Shown here: positions 39,833 through 51,739 of the stretch, piece after piece
How positions within the stretch are numbered: the first letter of the stretch is position 1
Layout of the letters: every line of letters starts with the position of its first letter
Assembly (NCBI GenBank): GCA_018907035.1
Contig: JACCIC010000022.1
Coordinates: 2,649,501-2,713,500, forward strand
Direction of reading: 5' to 3'
Length of the DNA stretch: 64,000 nucleotides
From: Sycobia sp. Sy_11
Lineage: Eukaryota > Arthropoda > Insecta > Hymenoptera > Epichrysomallidae
Notes under the pieces: model-generated
What the model saw: only the letters and a program-made list of their open reading frames with translations
Told to the model about the DNA's origin: nothing
Database searches by the model: none
Translations under genes and position numbers: made by a program

Positions 39833-40052
39833 GTACATTATATTTACTGTACATGCACTGGAAACTACTTTCATAAACATAAAGGAATCGAAATTCATTA
39901 AAAACTGAAAATTCATGGAGATGTGCGTAACAAAATTTTCAACACATTTTGCGTTATATTTAATATTAAAGCGCATGAATTTTTAGTTTTTAATGAATCT
40001 CGATTCCTTTACGTTTATGAAAGTAGCCTCCAGTACATTAAAGTTAATGTAC
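39833..40052. mobile_element. Fold-back hairpin element, ~80-bp arms, 56-bp loop
   Basis: The left arm (39833-39917) and right arm (39974-40052) are reverse complements. Over the inner 61 bases only 5 positions differ, and all five are A/G transitions when written on one strand. The outer ends (gtacatta... near 39833 and ...taatgtac ending at 40052) also match, with small gaps. There is no coding capacity. It is MITE-like in size, or it could produce a long hairpin RNA if transcribed. Target duplications were not identified. Confidence 0.8.
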
Positions 40053-40231
40053 TTTTTTTTATAGTGCACGTATACGAGTCACTGATTAAAAAAATTGTAC
40101 AAATGAACGTTGTGGATAGGGTAAACGAAAAATTTGGTAGCCAATCGAAAGATTTGATAATTACGCTGAAGAAGAGACAAATAACAGCAGCATTGCTCGG
40201 CAGAGTAGCTGTATTTACCCGATGCGTATAA
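39923..40231 (+). other. 102-codon open frame overlapping the fold-back element, function unknown
   Basis: It begins inside the fold-back loop and its first ~45 codons are the right arm, so that part is unlikely to be a real gene. The last ~40 codons lie outside the element and read MNVVDRVNEKFGSQSKDLII and onward. They are charged and have no family resemblance I recognise. No clear splice sites frame it. Most likely chance. Confidence 0.15.
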
Positions 40232-40255
40232 TGACGACTCCTCTACCCTTTTAGC

Positions 40256-40261
40256 ATATAC

Positions 40262-40324
<63 letters not shown>
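40256..40324. repeat. (TA)n microsatellite
   Basis: About 60 bases of TA preceded by catataca units, immediately left of a CpG-rich patch. Confidence 0.95.
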
Positions 40325-40326
<2 letters not shown>

Positions 40327-40349
40327 GAGTCTATTTGTTTCCATATCGC

Positions 40350-40900
40350 GATCGCACACGTGAGCAGCGCGTATTTATGCGCGCGCACGCACGTGCGCGC
40401 TATATAGATACGTATTTTGTGCGCACACATGCATGTGAGCTCGGGCGCGGGTATGCGTTTCGTCCGTCTTTGCGACCGCCGTGCAAAAGTCCGGCGTATC
40501 AAAGGTGCGCGAGGAAGACAAAAGAGCGCGCGCGCGAAAAGGCGTGGGAGGGCGCTTCGTATATAATTATCATAAGACTCGAGACGAGAACGCGAGCTCA
40601 GCGGCGCGGTCGTCGATCGTCTCGGACAAAGAACTTCCGAGCGCAGTACGCTTCGTTCTTTATTTTTCGTTTCTTGCTTATCTTTTATTCTCACCCCCTC
40701 CCCACACTCCGCTCGCCCGTCCCGTCGTGATTTCTTATATTTGCCAGGTTTTGCTTTTTGCTTCGTGTTTTTTTTTTTGTTTCGCTCACTTGTGTCTGCG
40801 TTGGATTGTCTGGTCCCACGGGGCGCCGGGATGCTTTTTCATCTATCGTTCCTATAATTCAACGAGTAGTAGTATGTGTCTCGTCGACCATTAAGCGCAC
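40350..40900. other. CpG-rich patch, candidate regulatory region
   Basis: GC and CpG rise sharply here between AT-rich flanks. Open frames of 131, 137 and 147 codons overlap on both strands and resemble no known protein. A promoter is possible, but no core promoter is clear. Confidence 0.3.
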
Positions 40901-40989
40901 TTGTAGTTTGAACATACTCAGGCGAGAGCTGAGTTTTTATGAAGAAAAAAAGCAAACGATTATTGATAAATGTATAGTTACGAAATAAT

Positions 40990-42609
40990 TGTACAATATA
41001 TACAAGGTTAAATTGTATAGTTACATATACATTTTATTTGTTTTATCTTTTGATCTATTAAACTTTTTTGAATGTTGTACCGATCTATTTAGCCTTTTAT
41101 CGATATATAAATAATGAGTGATAATATAAAAACTGAATTTTTCTTCAATTTGATATTTATAATTCGTACGATAAATGTTCTAAAAAAGTTCTATCCAGAA
41201 TGGTCAATAAAAAATGCACGATATATCTACAAATAGAAAACAAGATTTAGATTTTACTATATTTCCAATTTTGACAGATTAGGAGGCAGGCGATTCCAAG
41301 TTTTTTTATTTACGTGTGTTTTTGTGCTATTCCGTCTTTTTAACTCAGTGCTACATAACTATTTAGTACCTATAACACTTTCACACAAGAATTTTGTCCA
41401 GAAAACGGACTGGATTACTTTTCGACAGGTTCGCTGAATTCAAATCTAGTCGCAGAATATTGCTCTACGCGTCAGGATATTGAGATAGTCTAACCTAAAA
41501 GTGCAAGAAAAACGTCATTTTTTATAATACATTTCAGGTTATGTAGTAATGTCACTTATATTTTATGAAAAAATTGTACACAGTATCAGAACGTACAAGG
41601 CTTTCTCTTTAAAAGACCGTTCAAGTTGCCAAAATATTTTTTTTTCTCAGACATAATGGATATTGATTTTTTCAAATTTCTACACATTCTATAATCTTCA
41701 TAAAACTACTTAAGGATTTCGATGTCATCAGGTTATCAATATTATATATATAAACCAACGATTAAGATTCATTGGCTAAGGCTTTTTGGATCGAAGATCT
41801 TCGAGATTTGGTGTTTATAATCTCAAATCATTAAGCTTAATCCTTTTGGTATTAACGTGTGTAGGCTTATTACTGTTAGCATGTTCGGGGCTCGCAGGGT
41901 TGCGCTGTGATGACTTGAAGCTTGCAGGTTTGAAATTTGTTGGCTTAACGACGGCATTATAAAGTGAAAAACTTTTGATATATTTGAAGGTTTTTGGTAA
42001 AGCAAATAATTGACGTAACTGCATAACCTTATACAGTGAGTTAGATTAGAATATCTCAAAATCCTGACGCGATGGAGCAATTCTGCAGATAGATTTGATT
42101 CAGCGTATCAAAAAACTTTTAAAAAAGTATAGTCTGGATTCTAGACAGAAAAATCGGTCTTATTTTAACGGCCTGTATAATTGTTAAGTTTTATGATCTA
42201 ATTAATCTATTATAGCACTATAATATTGAAATTTAACAATTACTATGTTTGTATCATCGCTCGGAAAGGAGAATAATTGATTTCTCTATACCTCTACCTA
42301 TATTAGTTTTTAAACTTGAGTAACTGATCACGGTTAGAAAATTTTAAATGCCAAGGTATCGTGAAGTCAATGTCAGTGATTTTAAATAATATTATATCTA
42401 CTAATTGCATTATTGGTTATTTTATTGAATTATACTCTTTATTGTCGCCTATTCTAATTATTTTACCAAGTTTCAAACTACAATTAAATACTTAAGAAAG
42501 ATCTGAAGACCGTGTATAGTTTACTTTCAAAGTAATATATGACGCTGTTCAACTGTAGCAGTACCGACACGCGAAATTAGATATATAAATGTAACTAATA
42601 GAGAGGCAG

Positions 42610-42610
<1 letters not shown>
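40990..42610. other. AT-rich DNA, no gene
   Basis: The only coding-like stretch is a minus-strand frame at 41815-42024 (69 codons, PTNFKPASFKSSQRNPASPE and onward) without family resemblance. Confidence 0.4.

Positions 42611-42613
<3 letters not shown>

Positions 42614-42692
<79 letters not shown>
42614..42692. repeat. (GA)n microsatellite
   Basis: Nearly 80 bases of pure GA, the longest GA run in the window, directly abutting a CpG-rich island. Confidence 0.95.
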
Positions 42693-42693
<1 letters not shown>

Positions 42694-43021
42694 GCCCTCG
42701 CAGGTGGTCCCGCTCGATTCCCCCCGCGCTCCTCCAACTCCCCTTCGGCGTCTTATCACCGAGCGGGAGTGGATGACCTTAGGAGATCCGTGACTGAGAA
42801 GCCAAGAGGGCGAACGCCGCTTCACGCGCGCTCTCGCGCCGCACATACATCGGAGCCCGGCGCGCGTCACTGTGCCGCAGCAGCGGAGCTCTCCGAGCGC
42901 AATGCGGAAGCTCGCGCCGCGCCGCAAGCCTCTTCCGGATATGGCAACGCAATGAGCTCGCCGCCCCCCTCCCGATCCGTCGCTTCGTCTCATTCTTCGC
43001 CGTCGTCGTCGTCGTCGTCGT

Positions 43022-43052
<31 letters not shown>

Positions 43053-43120
43053 TTCTTATTATTATTATTATTATCCACGCGACCTTCTGCCCCGCGTACG
43101 CACGTACACAGGAATAACAG
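42693..43120. other. CpG-rich island next to a GA tract, candidate promoter
   Basis: Dense CpG between AT-rich flanks, starting at the end of the GA run. The 194-codon + frame and the 182-codon - frame over it are composed largely of repeat (polySer from TCG/TCT, polyArg, SLSL). GA runs near promoters can bind GAGA-type factors in insects, but no gene follows that I recognise. Confidence 0.35.
42999..43074. repeat. (TCG)n(TCT)n(TTA)n trinucleotide run
   Basis: Three trinucleotide types in succession, each changing by one base. Reads as polySer then polyTyr in one frame. Confidence 0.9.
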
Positions 43121-43202
43121 AACAAGAGAAAGAAGGCGAGCAAGAGGGAGGCATTCCAGGAATATTCAGAGGGAGAATTGTCCTTTTATTCCTATTCTAT
43201 TT

Positions 43203-43235
<33 letters not shown>

Positions 43236-43390
43236 GAGTAGCATAGGTACGATAAACGCTGGATCACGTGATAACATTGTAGACCTGACATGCGACGCTC
43301 TCGAGTTCCTTGAGCTTGAACTTTGTTTCATATTACATCGTGTATTATGTTGATATTGAACGGTATGAAAGTCTACATGCATGTGTATCC

Positions 43391-43391
<1 letters not shown>

Positions 43392-43441
<50 letters not shown>
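43392..43441. repeat. (AT)n microsatellite
   Basis: 50-base AT run. A shorter one lies at 43205-43233. Confidence 0.95.
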
Positions 43442-43443
<2 letters not shown>

Positions 43444-43449
43444 CGAACA

Positions 43450-45150
43450 ATTTTTAGAGTTTATTGTTTAAGCTTTTAGCGAATACCCCCGCCCTCCCAT
43501 TTGCATAGAAACTACTAGAAACTGCTATATTCGCAACCGGCAAAAACTTACGTTGGTCAGTGTATTGGCGCGATTAAGGCTTCGTAAATGGAATATCGTG
43601 CGGGAATATGCGAAGTAGCTCCGATGCGTTTAATATTTATTATCTGTATACTGTGTGTATGGCCTGATTATAAATCATATGAAGTCGATATAAGAATTCT
43701 TAATATCAATATGAATTAGCTCGTAGCCGGGCTATCGCTACCACCTAATTTCGAGCTTGTTTGACGATAGATTTTATATGAAACCGAATTCGTCGCGTTA
43801 AATGCCGATAGTTTAAAAATGAAAACATTTTGCTTCTTGCGTCATTAATTAAGCCTTTTATTAACTTTGGCCTTTTACACCTCAATTGCGACGAAGTTAT
43901 TAGGGTATCTGAAGTTTCAGAATGTTAATTTCAGTATCTTTTGCGTTCCCTGTAAAATTAAAGCAATTCTCAAAAAACCTTAATTTTCAAATCATCTCCT
44001 ACGAGATCTTTGGCGTTTCTATCGGGAACCCGTTTGCTCGTACAGGTAGCGTATTTTACATATACCATATCGTCGCCGAGTGAAATGACAAAAGTACGTT
44101 TTTAGATAGTATATGCATCGTCAAAATTGAGACAGTTATTGAAAAGTATTACGAACATAGTGGCTTTATTATTATAGAATGGCCATACGTTATTAAATAT
44201 AATCATTTTTTACGGTAAGGTTGGTAATTTCATTCAAACAAATATGTTGAAATATAAAAGTACATATCGAGTAAACTAATATAAAATATAACTGTATTGA
44301 TCTACCTTAGTCTAATTTATTAAAAAGAAATATAAAAGAAATAAATAAAAGTAATATTTTTTTGCAAAAAGCACAAATGCAAATGATTATTCAGACAGAG
44401 CACTGAAATTTTACCAACGTCCATAAATCATTTTTCATATATTTTAATGCAATCTTTAATTATTTTTACACCTGAAAGTTAATGAATATTATACATAAAT
44501 CAACGTATGGAACGTGACATTTACGAAGAACTGTCACAGTTGAGCCTTCTTCTTTTGCAATGCACCCGCAACAGATGGCCAATTGCGACTGGCAATTCTC
44601 GGGAATATTTTGTATCCAATAATATATGGGTTTTCAGCAATAATTTTCACCGGGCAGATTTATTCATAGTTAAACAAAGATAACAGTTTTATTACTTGTA
44701 TTTAAATTCGTTTAAATCGCCACAAATCATACGTATTATGAATTTTTGGTAGCGATAATGTGATATAATTTTCTGCACGGACGTGCATACTGAGCGCGAA
44801 AAGACTCAACTTGCAAAGAAAAGAGAGAAAAAAACCATTGAACCTGTCGGATAATGATCCGTAAGAAAGTGTATAAATGAAAATGAAATAAAGTAATTTT
44901 GTAAAATGTTTTGATATATAGTTCCATTAATCAATTGGCTATCGAGTTAATTTATATACATTAAAGCGAGCTTACGGTAGTCAAACTCTTGGTTTTGTTT
45001 CAATTCGTTTTTTTTAATCGAATCATTCCCGTATTGAGCTATGCATAAAAAATATAAAAAACTGTTTGAAGAATTTTTTCATATAAATTAATAAAGTCGT
45101 GCCGCTTTGTACACGATATTACATACGACTACGTGCTTTTTTCTCATAAG
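43450..45150. other. AT-rich DNA, no gene
   Basis: Nothing coding or structured was recognised. Confidence 0.5.

Positions 45151-45151
<1 letters not shown>

Positions 45152-45199
<48 letters not shown>
45152..45199. repeat. (AT)n microsatellite
   Basis: 48-base AT run, followed by a GC-richer patch (45230-45540) with a 73-codon minus-strand frame of no known family. Confidence 0.95.
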
Positions 45200-45204
<5 letters not shown>

Positions 45205-45883
45205 TATATTTAATACGTGACGAACATTTATGCTGGATCTGCAGACATCGAGGACGAACCGCTGGATGCGATCTACCTCAAACTTTGCTGTACATGCTGC
45301 GCGCTCAAAATATATTTTGACCCGCGTGTTTGAAAATCGAAATTACAATTAATTCTACCGAACCGGCGAGACAAACGATATAATCCGTAGCCCGTCGAAC
45401 GTACGCGTAAAATGCGAATGCGAGCGAGCCGCGAGCAATTCCTTCAGCCGGCACGCGTTTGCTCGCAACGCGAGACCGCAGTTGAAGACGTGGCGTCCGG
45501 ATGATCGGCGACAATTCAATGCACAATCAACGGATTATAAGTTCCGTTTTGAAATCGCCAGAATCAAAATCGAAATTCTTCGATACTAGCCACCCTGTGT
45601 GTTATAGGATATTCTTATGATAACACATACAAGGTATACGTGCACATATAAGCCTATTTTAGAAGTTCATTTTAATTTTCTTTCGTTAAGTACACATTAT
45701 TCTGTAAATTTATTTTATCACGATTAGAATTGTACTAGTCTTCCTTGGGTGGGGGGGGGCGTTCAAAATTAAACAAAAGTGACGCATGATAAGTATGTAT
45801 TTATATATGAACGTATGCATGTATGCATGCGCGTAAGCATGTATGTATGTATGTATGCATGTATTCATACACGATTACATGTA

Positions 45884-45885
<2 letters not shown>

Positions 45886-45929
<44 letters not shown>

Positions 45930-46012
45930 AGGAATATTAAATATTGCACCTTACTTATAATGAATAGTATTCAATCTTAGTGGAAATGTATACATGCATA
46001 TTATTTATACAT

Positions 46013-46072
<60 letters not shown>
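45886..46072. repeat. Two (AT)n microsatellites with ATGT/ATGC units upstream
   Basis: AT runs at 45886-45927 and 46014-46072. The 90 bases before the first are built of atgtatgt and atgcatgc units. Confidence 0.9.
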
Positions 46073-46074
<2 letters not shown>

Positions 46075-46283
46075 CTTATTATTACTTCGCACGCTTCACG
46101 GGCACGCTGAGTGACTAAATGCGCACCTGCATATTCTATAAGGATATAAGGCAATATGAGTCGCATTAAAAATTAAAAACACGAAAATCATTGCGCAGAA
46201 TTGAAATCCTTTAATGTTTACGAGCCTCGCACGAATATCTGCATATAATGAGAAAAATGAATGAGAGTGGCATCGTTACTCCG

Positions 46284-46286
<3 letters not shown>

Positions 46287-46334
<48 letters not shown>
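46287..46334. repeat. (AT)n microsatellite
   Basis: 48-base AT run, the fourth within 1.2 kb. Confidence 0.95.
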
Positions 46335-46336
<2 letters not shown>

Positions 46337-46339
46337 TCC

Positions 46340-46880
46340 ATTGCACATTCACGTAGCGTATGCAATATATTTTTTATACGTCTATTTGGACACGCGATTA
46401 TAAATTAATAGGACAGTTATCGAATCATTTTGCAACGTAGAAACTGCCTATGCCATTTAGGTTTGTCAGTAGATATAGAAGGAAATTAATCGGCAAATTT
46501 CTTCGATAAAGATAATAATTCTAGATCTAATATGGAACTTTATTAGAAACAAAATATTGTAGCCGGATAGAGGAGATCAACTTTTTCTATTTAACACACA
46601 CATATTTACTGCTAGAATATACATTTACTTATAGAACATACATTTATTAAGTCATAGAATTACAGATATTCAACGATTTTTTGTTTCTTTTAACGTTTTA
46701 ATAATACTAATGCTGTATTATTTATTGTCATTTAAATTTATTTAAATTAGTTAGAATACAATATTTCTTATCTGCGTATTTTTAAAAGAAAATCTATGGT
46801 ACACATTGTAAATCTTCAGAATCGGACTTTATGTAAATGAGATAATTGTGCCCGGTTTTAAGCTTATTATTAGATTTTAT
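46340..46880. other. AT-rich DNA, no gene
   Basis: Nothing recognised. Confidence 0.5.
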
Positions 46881-46905
46881 CTGATTGAAAAATATTATAG
46901 TTAGA

Positions 46906-46947
<42 letters not shown>
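46906..46947. repeat. (TA)n microsatellite
   Basis: TA run just upstream of the coding-like stretch at 46.99-47.31 kb. Confidence 0.95.
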
Positions 46948-46949
<2 letters not shown>

Positions 46950-46993
46950 AATATATAAATGTATTACTTTGCTTTTAACTTTGTTCAATTTAG

Positions 46994-47310
46994 TTGACAT
47001 CCCTTTTAATGCTCGAAGAAAAGATAAAAGAAAAGAGCGTAAAAAAATTTTCTTGTATGACTTATACATATCACAATTAGAATATGTATATAAATTTTTT
47101 GCCATACTTATATAGTTGTTTTTCCTAACAGAACAAGAAAGAAAAACGGGTGAAGAAAATATTGAGAGTGATTATACAGATATTGAGGATACATATAGAA
47201 AAGTAGAGGATCGTGGTATAAAAATAATCTCAGATGCAAATGATATAGCAACTTATGTAGTCTCGTCTAAAATATTTCAACATAGTCATATACAAATATA
47301 TATAATATAA
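46994..47310 (+). pseudogene. Possible decayed or unrecognised coding stretch, interrupted by one in-frame stop
   Basis: Two open segments lie in the same frame, separated only by the TAG at 47113-47115. The first reads VDIPFNARRKDKRKERKKIF and follows a tttag. The second reads EQERKTGEENIESDYTDIED and onward, ends in TAA, and follows a good 3' splice site (tttttcctaacag, ending at 47131). Both parts are rich in charged residues, unlike random AT-rich translation. A gtatga at 47055 could open a 77-nt intron, but joining there gives an early stop. It could be a terminal exon of an unknown gene, a pseudogene, or chance. Confidence 0.25.
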
Positions 47311-47319
47311 ACATAGTCT

Positions 47320-48900
47320 TGGAAGAGTAGAGAGAATGTAAACATAGTCTTAGAGGCCAAAATATTTGGATTACTAATTTTGGTCCAGATTGACGTATGT
47401 AAATTTATAATTATGTATATCCAACGTACATCCATGCACGTTCACAATTTTGAGATCTAGCTCCCCCCTTCTAACCATCAAGCTTTCTTCATTGGTGCTT
47501 CGATCAATGCCTCATAATAAAAAACATTATGGCATTAATTAATTATTATACCTTCATCGTTTCTATTTTCATTACGTCGATCGATTGTATGGGATAAACT
47601 TCAGATGTTTATCTCATAATCTTGTTATTTGATATGTCAAGATATGCATAACGATACTTATTATTTGAACCAAGTATAGGTAGAAACTATGAATAGAGGA
47701 GTGAAATATAATGTATGATATTAAAATTGTATAACCGCACGATTAAAGTAATTTTGAGCGCTCACATCAGGACGACTTGGTTTTGCAATGTGTCTGTTGA
47801 CAATAGCTATATACGAATGCATTGTTTGACAATTCTGTTGAAATTGTACGTTAATCCGTGTATTATATTTGTTTGTTTAGTTTCTTGCGTAATGCAATAA
47901 TCGCCGTAAGGAATAAGTCTCAATCTTTCAGACGGCGCGCCTTTAAATTCGGCTCGAATATCCTATTCTTTGCCAGAGGTATGCGACATTTGAAACAGCG
48001 TTTCACGTTCTCTATCTACAACTAATCGAAACGAATCGATACTATTCTATCTGGACAGGCGTGATACCAATGCCTCCGTTTAAAATAAAAATTACTGCAT
48101 CTTATTCGTATTAAACAATAATCAAACATTACCGGCGCTAAATGACAAAAGATCAAGTGATAAGCTTTTAGCGAATTCTCTTATTTGTAATTATTTTCTG
48201 AATAATCATTTGTTAGAAGTGTTATTTGTGATACTATACAATTTAATCAAGAAATAATTCATTTGTTGTTAAAGGGCTAAACGACACGGAATTTATAAGA
48301 ATTATAAAAAGGAAGAATCTTGAGAATACCAACCTTCGGGTTCTCTCTTCAATAGCAGGGAAAATGAAAAAATTGTTAAAATTAAATTAAAAATTAAAAA
48401 AATAATTAAAATTAGAATGAAGGGCTGTAAATGTGGAAGAATCACGAGCTTATATATATGGTAATATGCCGGTCAGTATCATAACTTATGTCGACTCGTT
48501 GTTAAAATTTCAATGCATCAAATTAGAACGAAACAAGGGATAAATTATCATTCGGAGCCAGCAATCAGTTCTGCCTCGTTTCTGCATAGACGCGTCAACT
48601 AAAATAATAAGAAACGGCGGGTTTCTTTATCTCGAAAAATGATGTATAGTCCTTGCAAAAGGAGAAATAGAGAGGGGGATAGAGAAAGCGAAAGAGAGAG
48701 AGAGAGAGAGAGAGAGAAGAACCAAAACCAAGAAAAACTAGAATCGTAATAAAGAAACAAAAGCATCGGCCAGGCAAATGTACACAACGAAGCAATTAAA
48801 GCATCAGTTTCCTTAATAAAGCGCGCGCGCATTGCACAATTTTCGTTAAATAAGGCCGCCAAATGGTATACAATTGAGAGGTAAAAGCGAGCGAGAAAAG
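47320..48900. other. AT-rich DNA, no gene
   Basis: A short direct repeat (aaacatagtctt) occurs at about 47308 and 47340. A GA run is at 48696-48718. Otherwise nothing recognised. Confidence 0.5.
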
Positions 48901-49115
48901 ATACCGGAAGACAAAGCCCGGCTCTGTGATGCAGTTATGGAAAAGGAGGGAAAACCGTAAAGTAGACATGTATTTGAATTTTAATATACCGAATGCATCA
49001 CCATCATATATATATATATATATATATATTTGCGTAATACGGTCAATTGTCGAGCAGATATATAACCATTATAATATTAAGCGCCGTATTAATTGCCGCT
49101 CGAAATCCTTGTCCA

Positions 49116-49117
<2 letters not shown>

Positions 49118-49158
<41 letters not shown>

Positions 49159-49160
49159 TC
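49118..49160. repeat. (CT)n microsatellite
   Basis: CT run. It opens a 300-base cluster of simple repeats. Confidence 0.9.
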
Positions 49161-49278
49161 TTTCTCTGGCTCGCTATACTATACTACTCTATAACATGAC
49201 TCTGACACGGTCAATGGAAACTCTGATCTGTCGGTGTGCTCTTCTGACGTCAGACGGCCGTGCAATAATTATGCGTCT

Positions 49279-49354
49279 ACACACACACACACACACATAC
49301 ACACACACACACACTTATTTATATATATATATACATACATATATATATATATAC

Positions 49355-49404
<50 letters not shown>
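49279..49404. repeat. (AC)n then (TA)n/(CATA)n compound microsatellite
   Basis: AC run with one T interruption, then about 85 bases of TA with regularly placed C (atacatat). Confidence 0.9.
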
Positions 49405-49406
<2 letters not shown>

Positions 49407-49665
49407 CCGCGTAATATGTGCGAGCTCTGACGGTCATGAATTTCTCTATATACCGATTGTTAGGAATTCCACATAAAAGCTGCTCTACGTCATTTGACAG
49501 TTCAATTAAATCGATAAATGATGCGATTTTTACAATGCGAGCGTAAAATTGTCGTAAAGCCTCGATAAAACCAATCGAGTTATAAATCTCGGCTAAATAA
49601 TCCTTTATCACACATATTGTCAATAAATTAGAGAATTCATTTATTGTTTTAAAAATGACGAGCAA
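49405..49665 (-). other. Minus-strand open frame of about 87 codons outside the repeat, function unknown
   Basis: Reads MLVIFKTINEFSNLLTICVI, then a leucine- and isoleucine-rich segment with acidic residues, ending where the TA repeat begins. Its composition is not that of a simple repeat. I recognise no family and no splice signals. Chance is likely in 64 kb of six-frame DNA. Confidence 0.12.
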
Positions 49666-49669
49666 GAAT

Positions 49670-50930
49670 TAATGAAGAAGAAATGAAATTTAATAAAACA
49701 CGATGTTATCCTACTTATTGATGTACGTCTGAGTCAGGCTGTTACTACTAATTTATGTGTTGAGAAGGTCGATGGTAAAAAGTAATTATGTGGAGTACTT
49801 GTACATGATAAAATTCCATTTACGTCTGAAAATCAATTTATTTTACGCATATTTAAAAAAATACATAAAATTAAATGTAATTATTTTTACGATCCAAATT
49901 CTCAACAATTGTAGATTGTAGCGATAAGGATTGTCCATAAGGAAAATAAGCGATCATTCATGAATTGGCCAAAATCCAATAGATGGCGGGTGAATTAAAT
50001 TAAATTTTTTTTCATACATAGACATATGAATAATGTAGTATTTATTATTTATCCATATTTTTCAGTGTATCAGATCTTTTGCAGGGACGTATGACACGTT
50101 GTGTAAAGTTTTGTAAAGTGCCTCCGAAAAATTCGGTCGACGGTAATCGGACTGGAGTCCTATAAATCGTACCACTAATAAATTGAGTTTGATCCTGTTT
50201 CATATCGAAACTTGAGACAACTTTGAAAAAAAAATGTATTATAATAAACCAAAAGTCCGTTGACGAATCACAATTTAGATTTGGAAAAATTCAAAACGAC
50301 GACGTTAAAATGGCGCACTTTCATTTAAAAAACACTAAATTTCCAAATAAAAAAACATTTTATCTGTATGTGAATTATATCAAGAACTAATTTTCACGTG
50401 TGAATAGGTGGATAAATGCGATGAAATGGATGGTGTGAATGGCAATAATTTATCTGAAAAAAAAGTTGTCTGTGCCAATTAATATCAAGTTTTTTTAGTA
50501 TGGCAAGTATATCTTTTATTAATTCAATAAAATCGTCAAAACGCTAATAGTTTTGATGATAAGTAATTGGTAAATCAATTGTTGGTTCGATTCATAAGAA
50601 CTGAGTATTAAATAAAATATTCTATCCTGAGCGTATATATAATAGAGGGAGAATGTAAAATTTAGGTAATTCAGACAATTTATGGACAATTAATCTCATC
50701 TAAAATGCTGCCATTCGCTCCAATGTTATTTATACTTTCATTGTATAGGTACTGAAATAATATACGAAGTAATATTTTTAACGTTCTTTCTCTCAATTAT
50801 CCATTCTGTAATTTAGATTGGTTCAATTCCCAATCACTTCAGATCTATTATGTAAAAAATTACAATTAATTTTTTCGGACTTGTCCAGCAATTCGATTCA
50901 CGTTCAAACTATGATCTGAACGTCCAGAAG
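49670..50930. other. AT-rich DNA, no gene
   Basis: No repeat longer than about 20 bases and no coding-like stretch. Confidence 0.5.
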
Positions 50931-51186
50931 ATGTTTAATTAACTAGCATTCAAGACGAATCGCACGGCGAGAGGGAGCATTACAGGTAGAGAAAGAGCTG
51001 GAGAGAGATAGAGAGAGCGAGAAGATAGAATAAACAGTTCGTAGCGATGGAAAAAGAGACCCAAGAGACACGCGTGCACGTAGGTATAGGAGCGCGCGCG
51101 CGCCTCATGCGAGCCGGCGTCGCGCTGAAAAAGTAGTACGAACGTTTTCGTTTCCGCGAAGCGAGACAAAAGCCCGCAATTAGGCG

Positions 51187-51193
51187 TATAAAG
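51187..51193 (+). promoter_or_regulatory. TATA box, candidate core promoter 1
   Basis: TATAAAG. Initiation would be expected around 51215-51225 (tcgtcggtaca), giving a short leader before the ATG at 51285. Confidence 0.35.
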
Positions 51194-51284
51194 AGAGAGC
51201 GGCCCGGCGGGCATCGTCGGTACAGAGACGCGCGGAAAGCTGCAGCCCCAGATCGCCTCGCGTCCGGATCCGCGCCGAGGAGAA

Positions 51285-51380
51285 ATGAAGCGCGCCTCGG
51301 AGAAAGCCGACGGACGTGAGGCGCTCCTGGCGTGCCGGGCGGCGGGGCGGGGCGGCCGGGGGGAGGCTTGTCGGGACAGG
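51285..51380 (+). CDS. Candidate first exon (32 codons) downstream of TATA box
   Basis: The ATG has a favourable context (gagaaATGaa). It opens a frame reading MKRASEKADGREALLACRAA and ends exactly at a strong 5' splice site, AGG|gtaaga, at 51380/51381. It lies about 65 bases downstream of the expected start from the TATA box at 51187. The peptide is basic and Gly/Arg-rich, as any GC-rich sequence would give, and resembles no known domain. It could be a true coding first exon, an untranslated first exon, or neither. No partner acceptor is proven. Confidence 0.25.
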
Positions 51381-51709
51381 GTAAGAGCCGCGGGGGGGGG
51401 GCTACGGACCGCCGTAATTAAAGAGCGAATTATCCGCGCGTTCGCGCCGTGGGAGGGGCGTTAGTACGCGCGACGCGTGCCTGCCCCCCCCCCCTGGGGC
51501 TGGGGGAGAGGGTAGGAACGCCGGCCGGCCTTGAGCCAGCGCGCGGGGTCCGGCGCGACGCGCGACTCCTCTCGTCTGCGGAAATACGCCTTATATACCT
51601 ATATGCGGACGCCCGGCGCGAGACCCGCCGTAGCGGTGAGGGGGAGGGGGGTTAACGAGTAGCGACGCGACGCGACACGCCGGCCTTGGATCGCCGCCTA
51701 TATAGACTG

Positions 51710-51739
51710 TATATAAACGCGTACCGGGCGCTTTCATTG
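51710..51739 (+). promoter_or_regulatory. TATA box with initiator-like TCATTG, candidate core promoter 2
   Basis: TATATAAA at 51710-51717 and TCATTG at 51734-51739, the spacing expected for TATA and initiator. The first ATG downstream (51762) opens only a 37-codon frame. Confidence 0.35.

Noticed and set aside
42595..43353. Overlapping 182- and 194-codon frames on opposite strands
   Set aside because: Composed of polySer, polyArg, polyTyr and SLSL from simple repeats. Neither resembles a protein family.
45230..45310. Exon-like stretch after ctgcag (acatcgaggacgaacc...)
   Set aside because: Three frames were checked; none gives a recognisable domain and no donor follows in a sensible phase.
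50588..50600. B-box-like ggttcgattc
   Set aside because: No A-box, anticodon arm or acceptor stem upstream, so not a tRNA gene.
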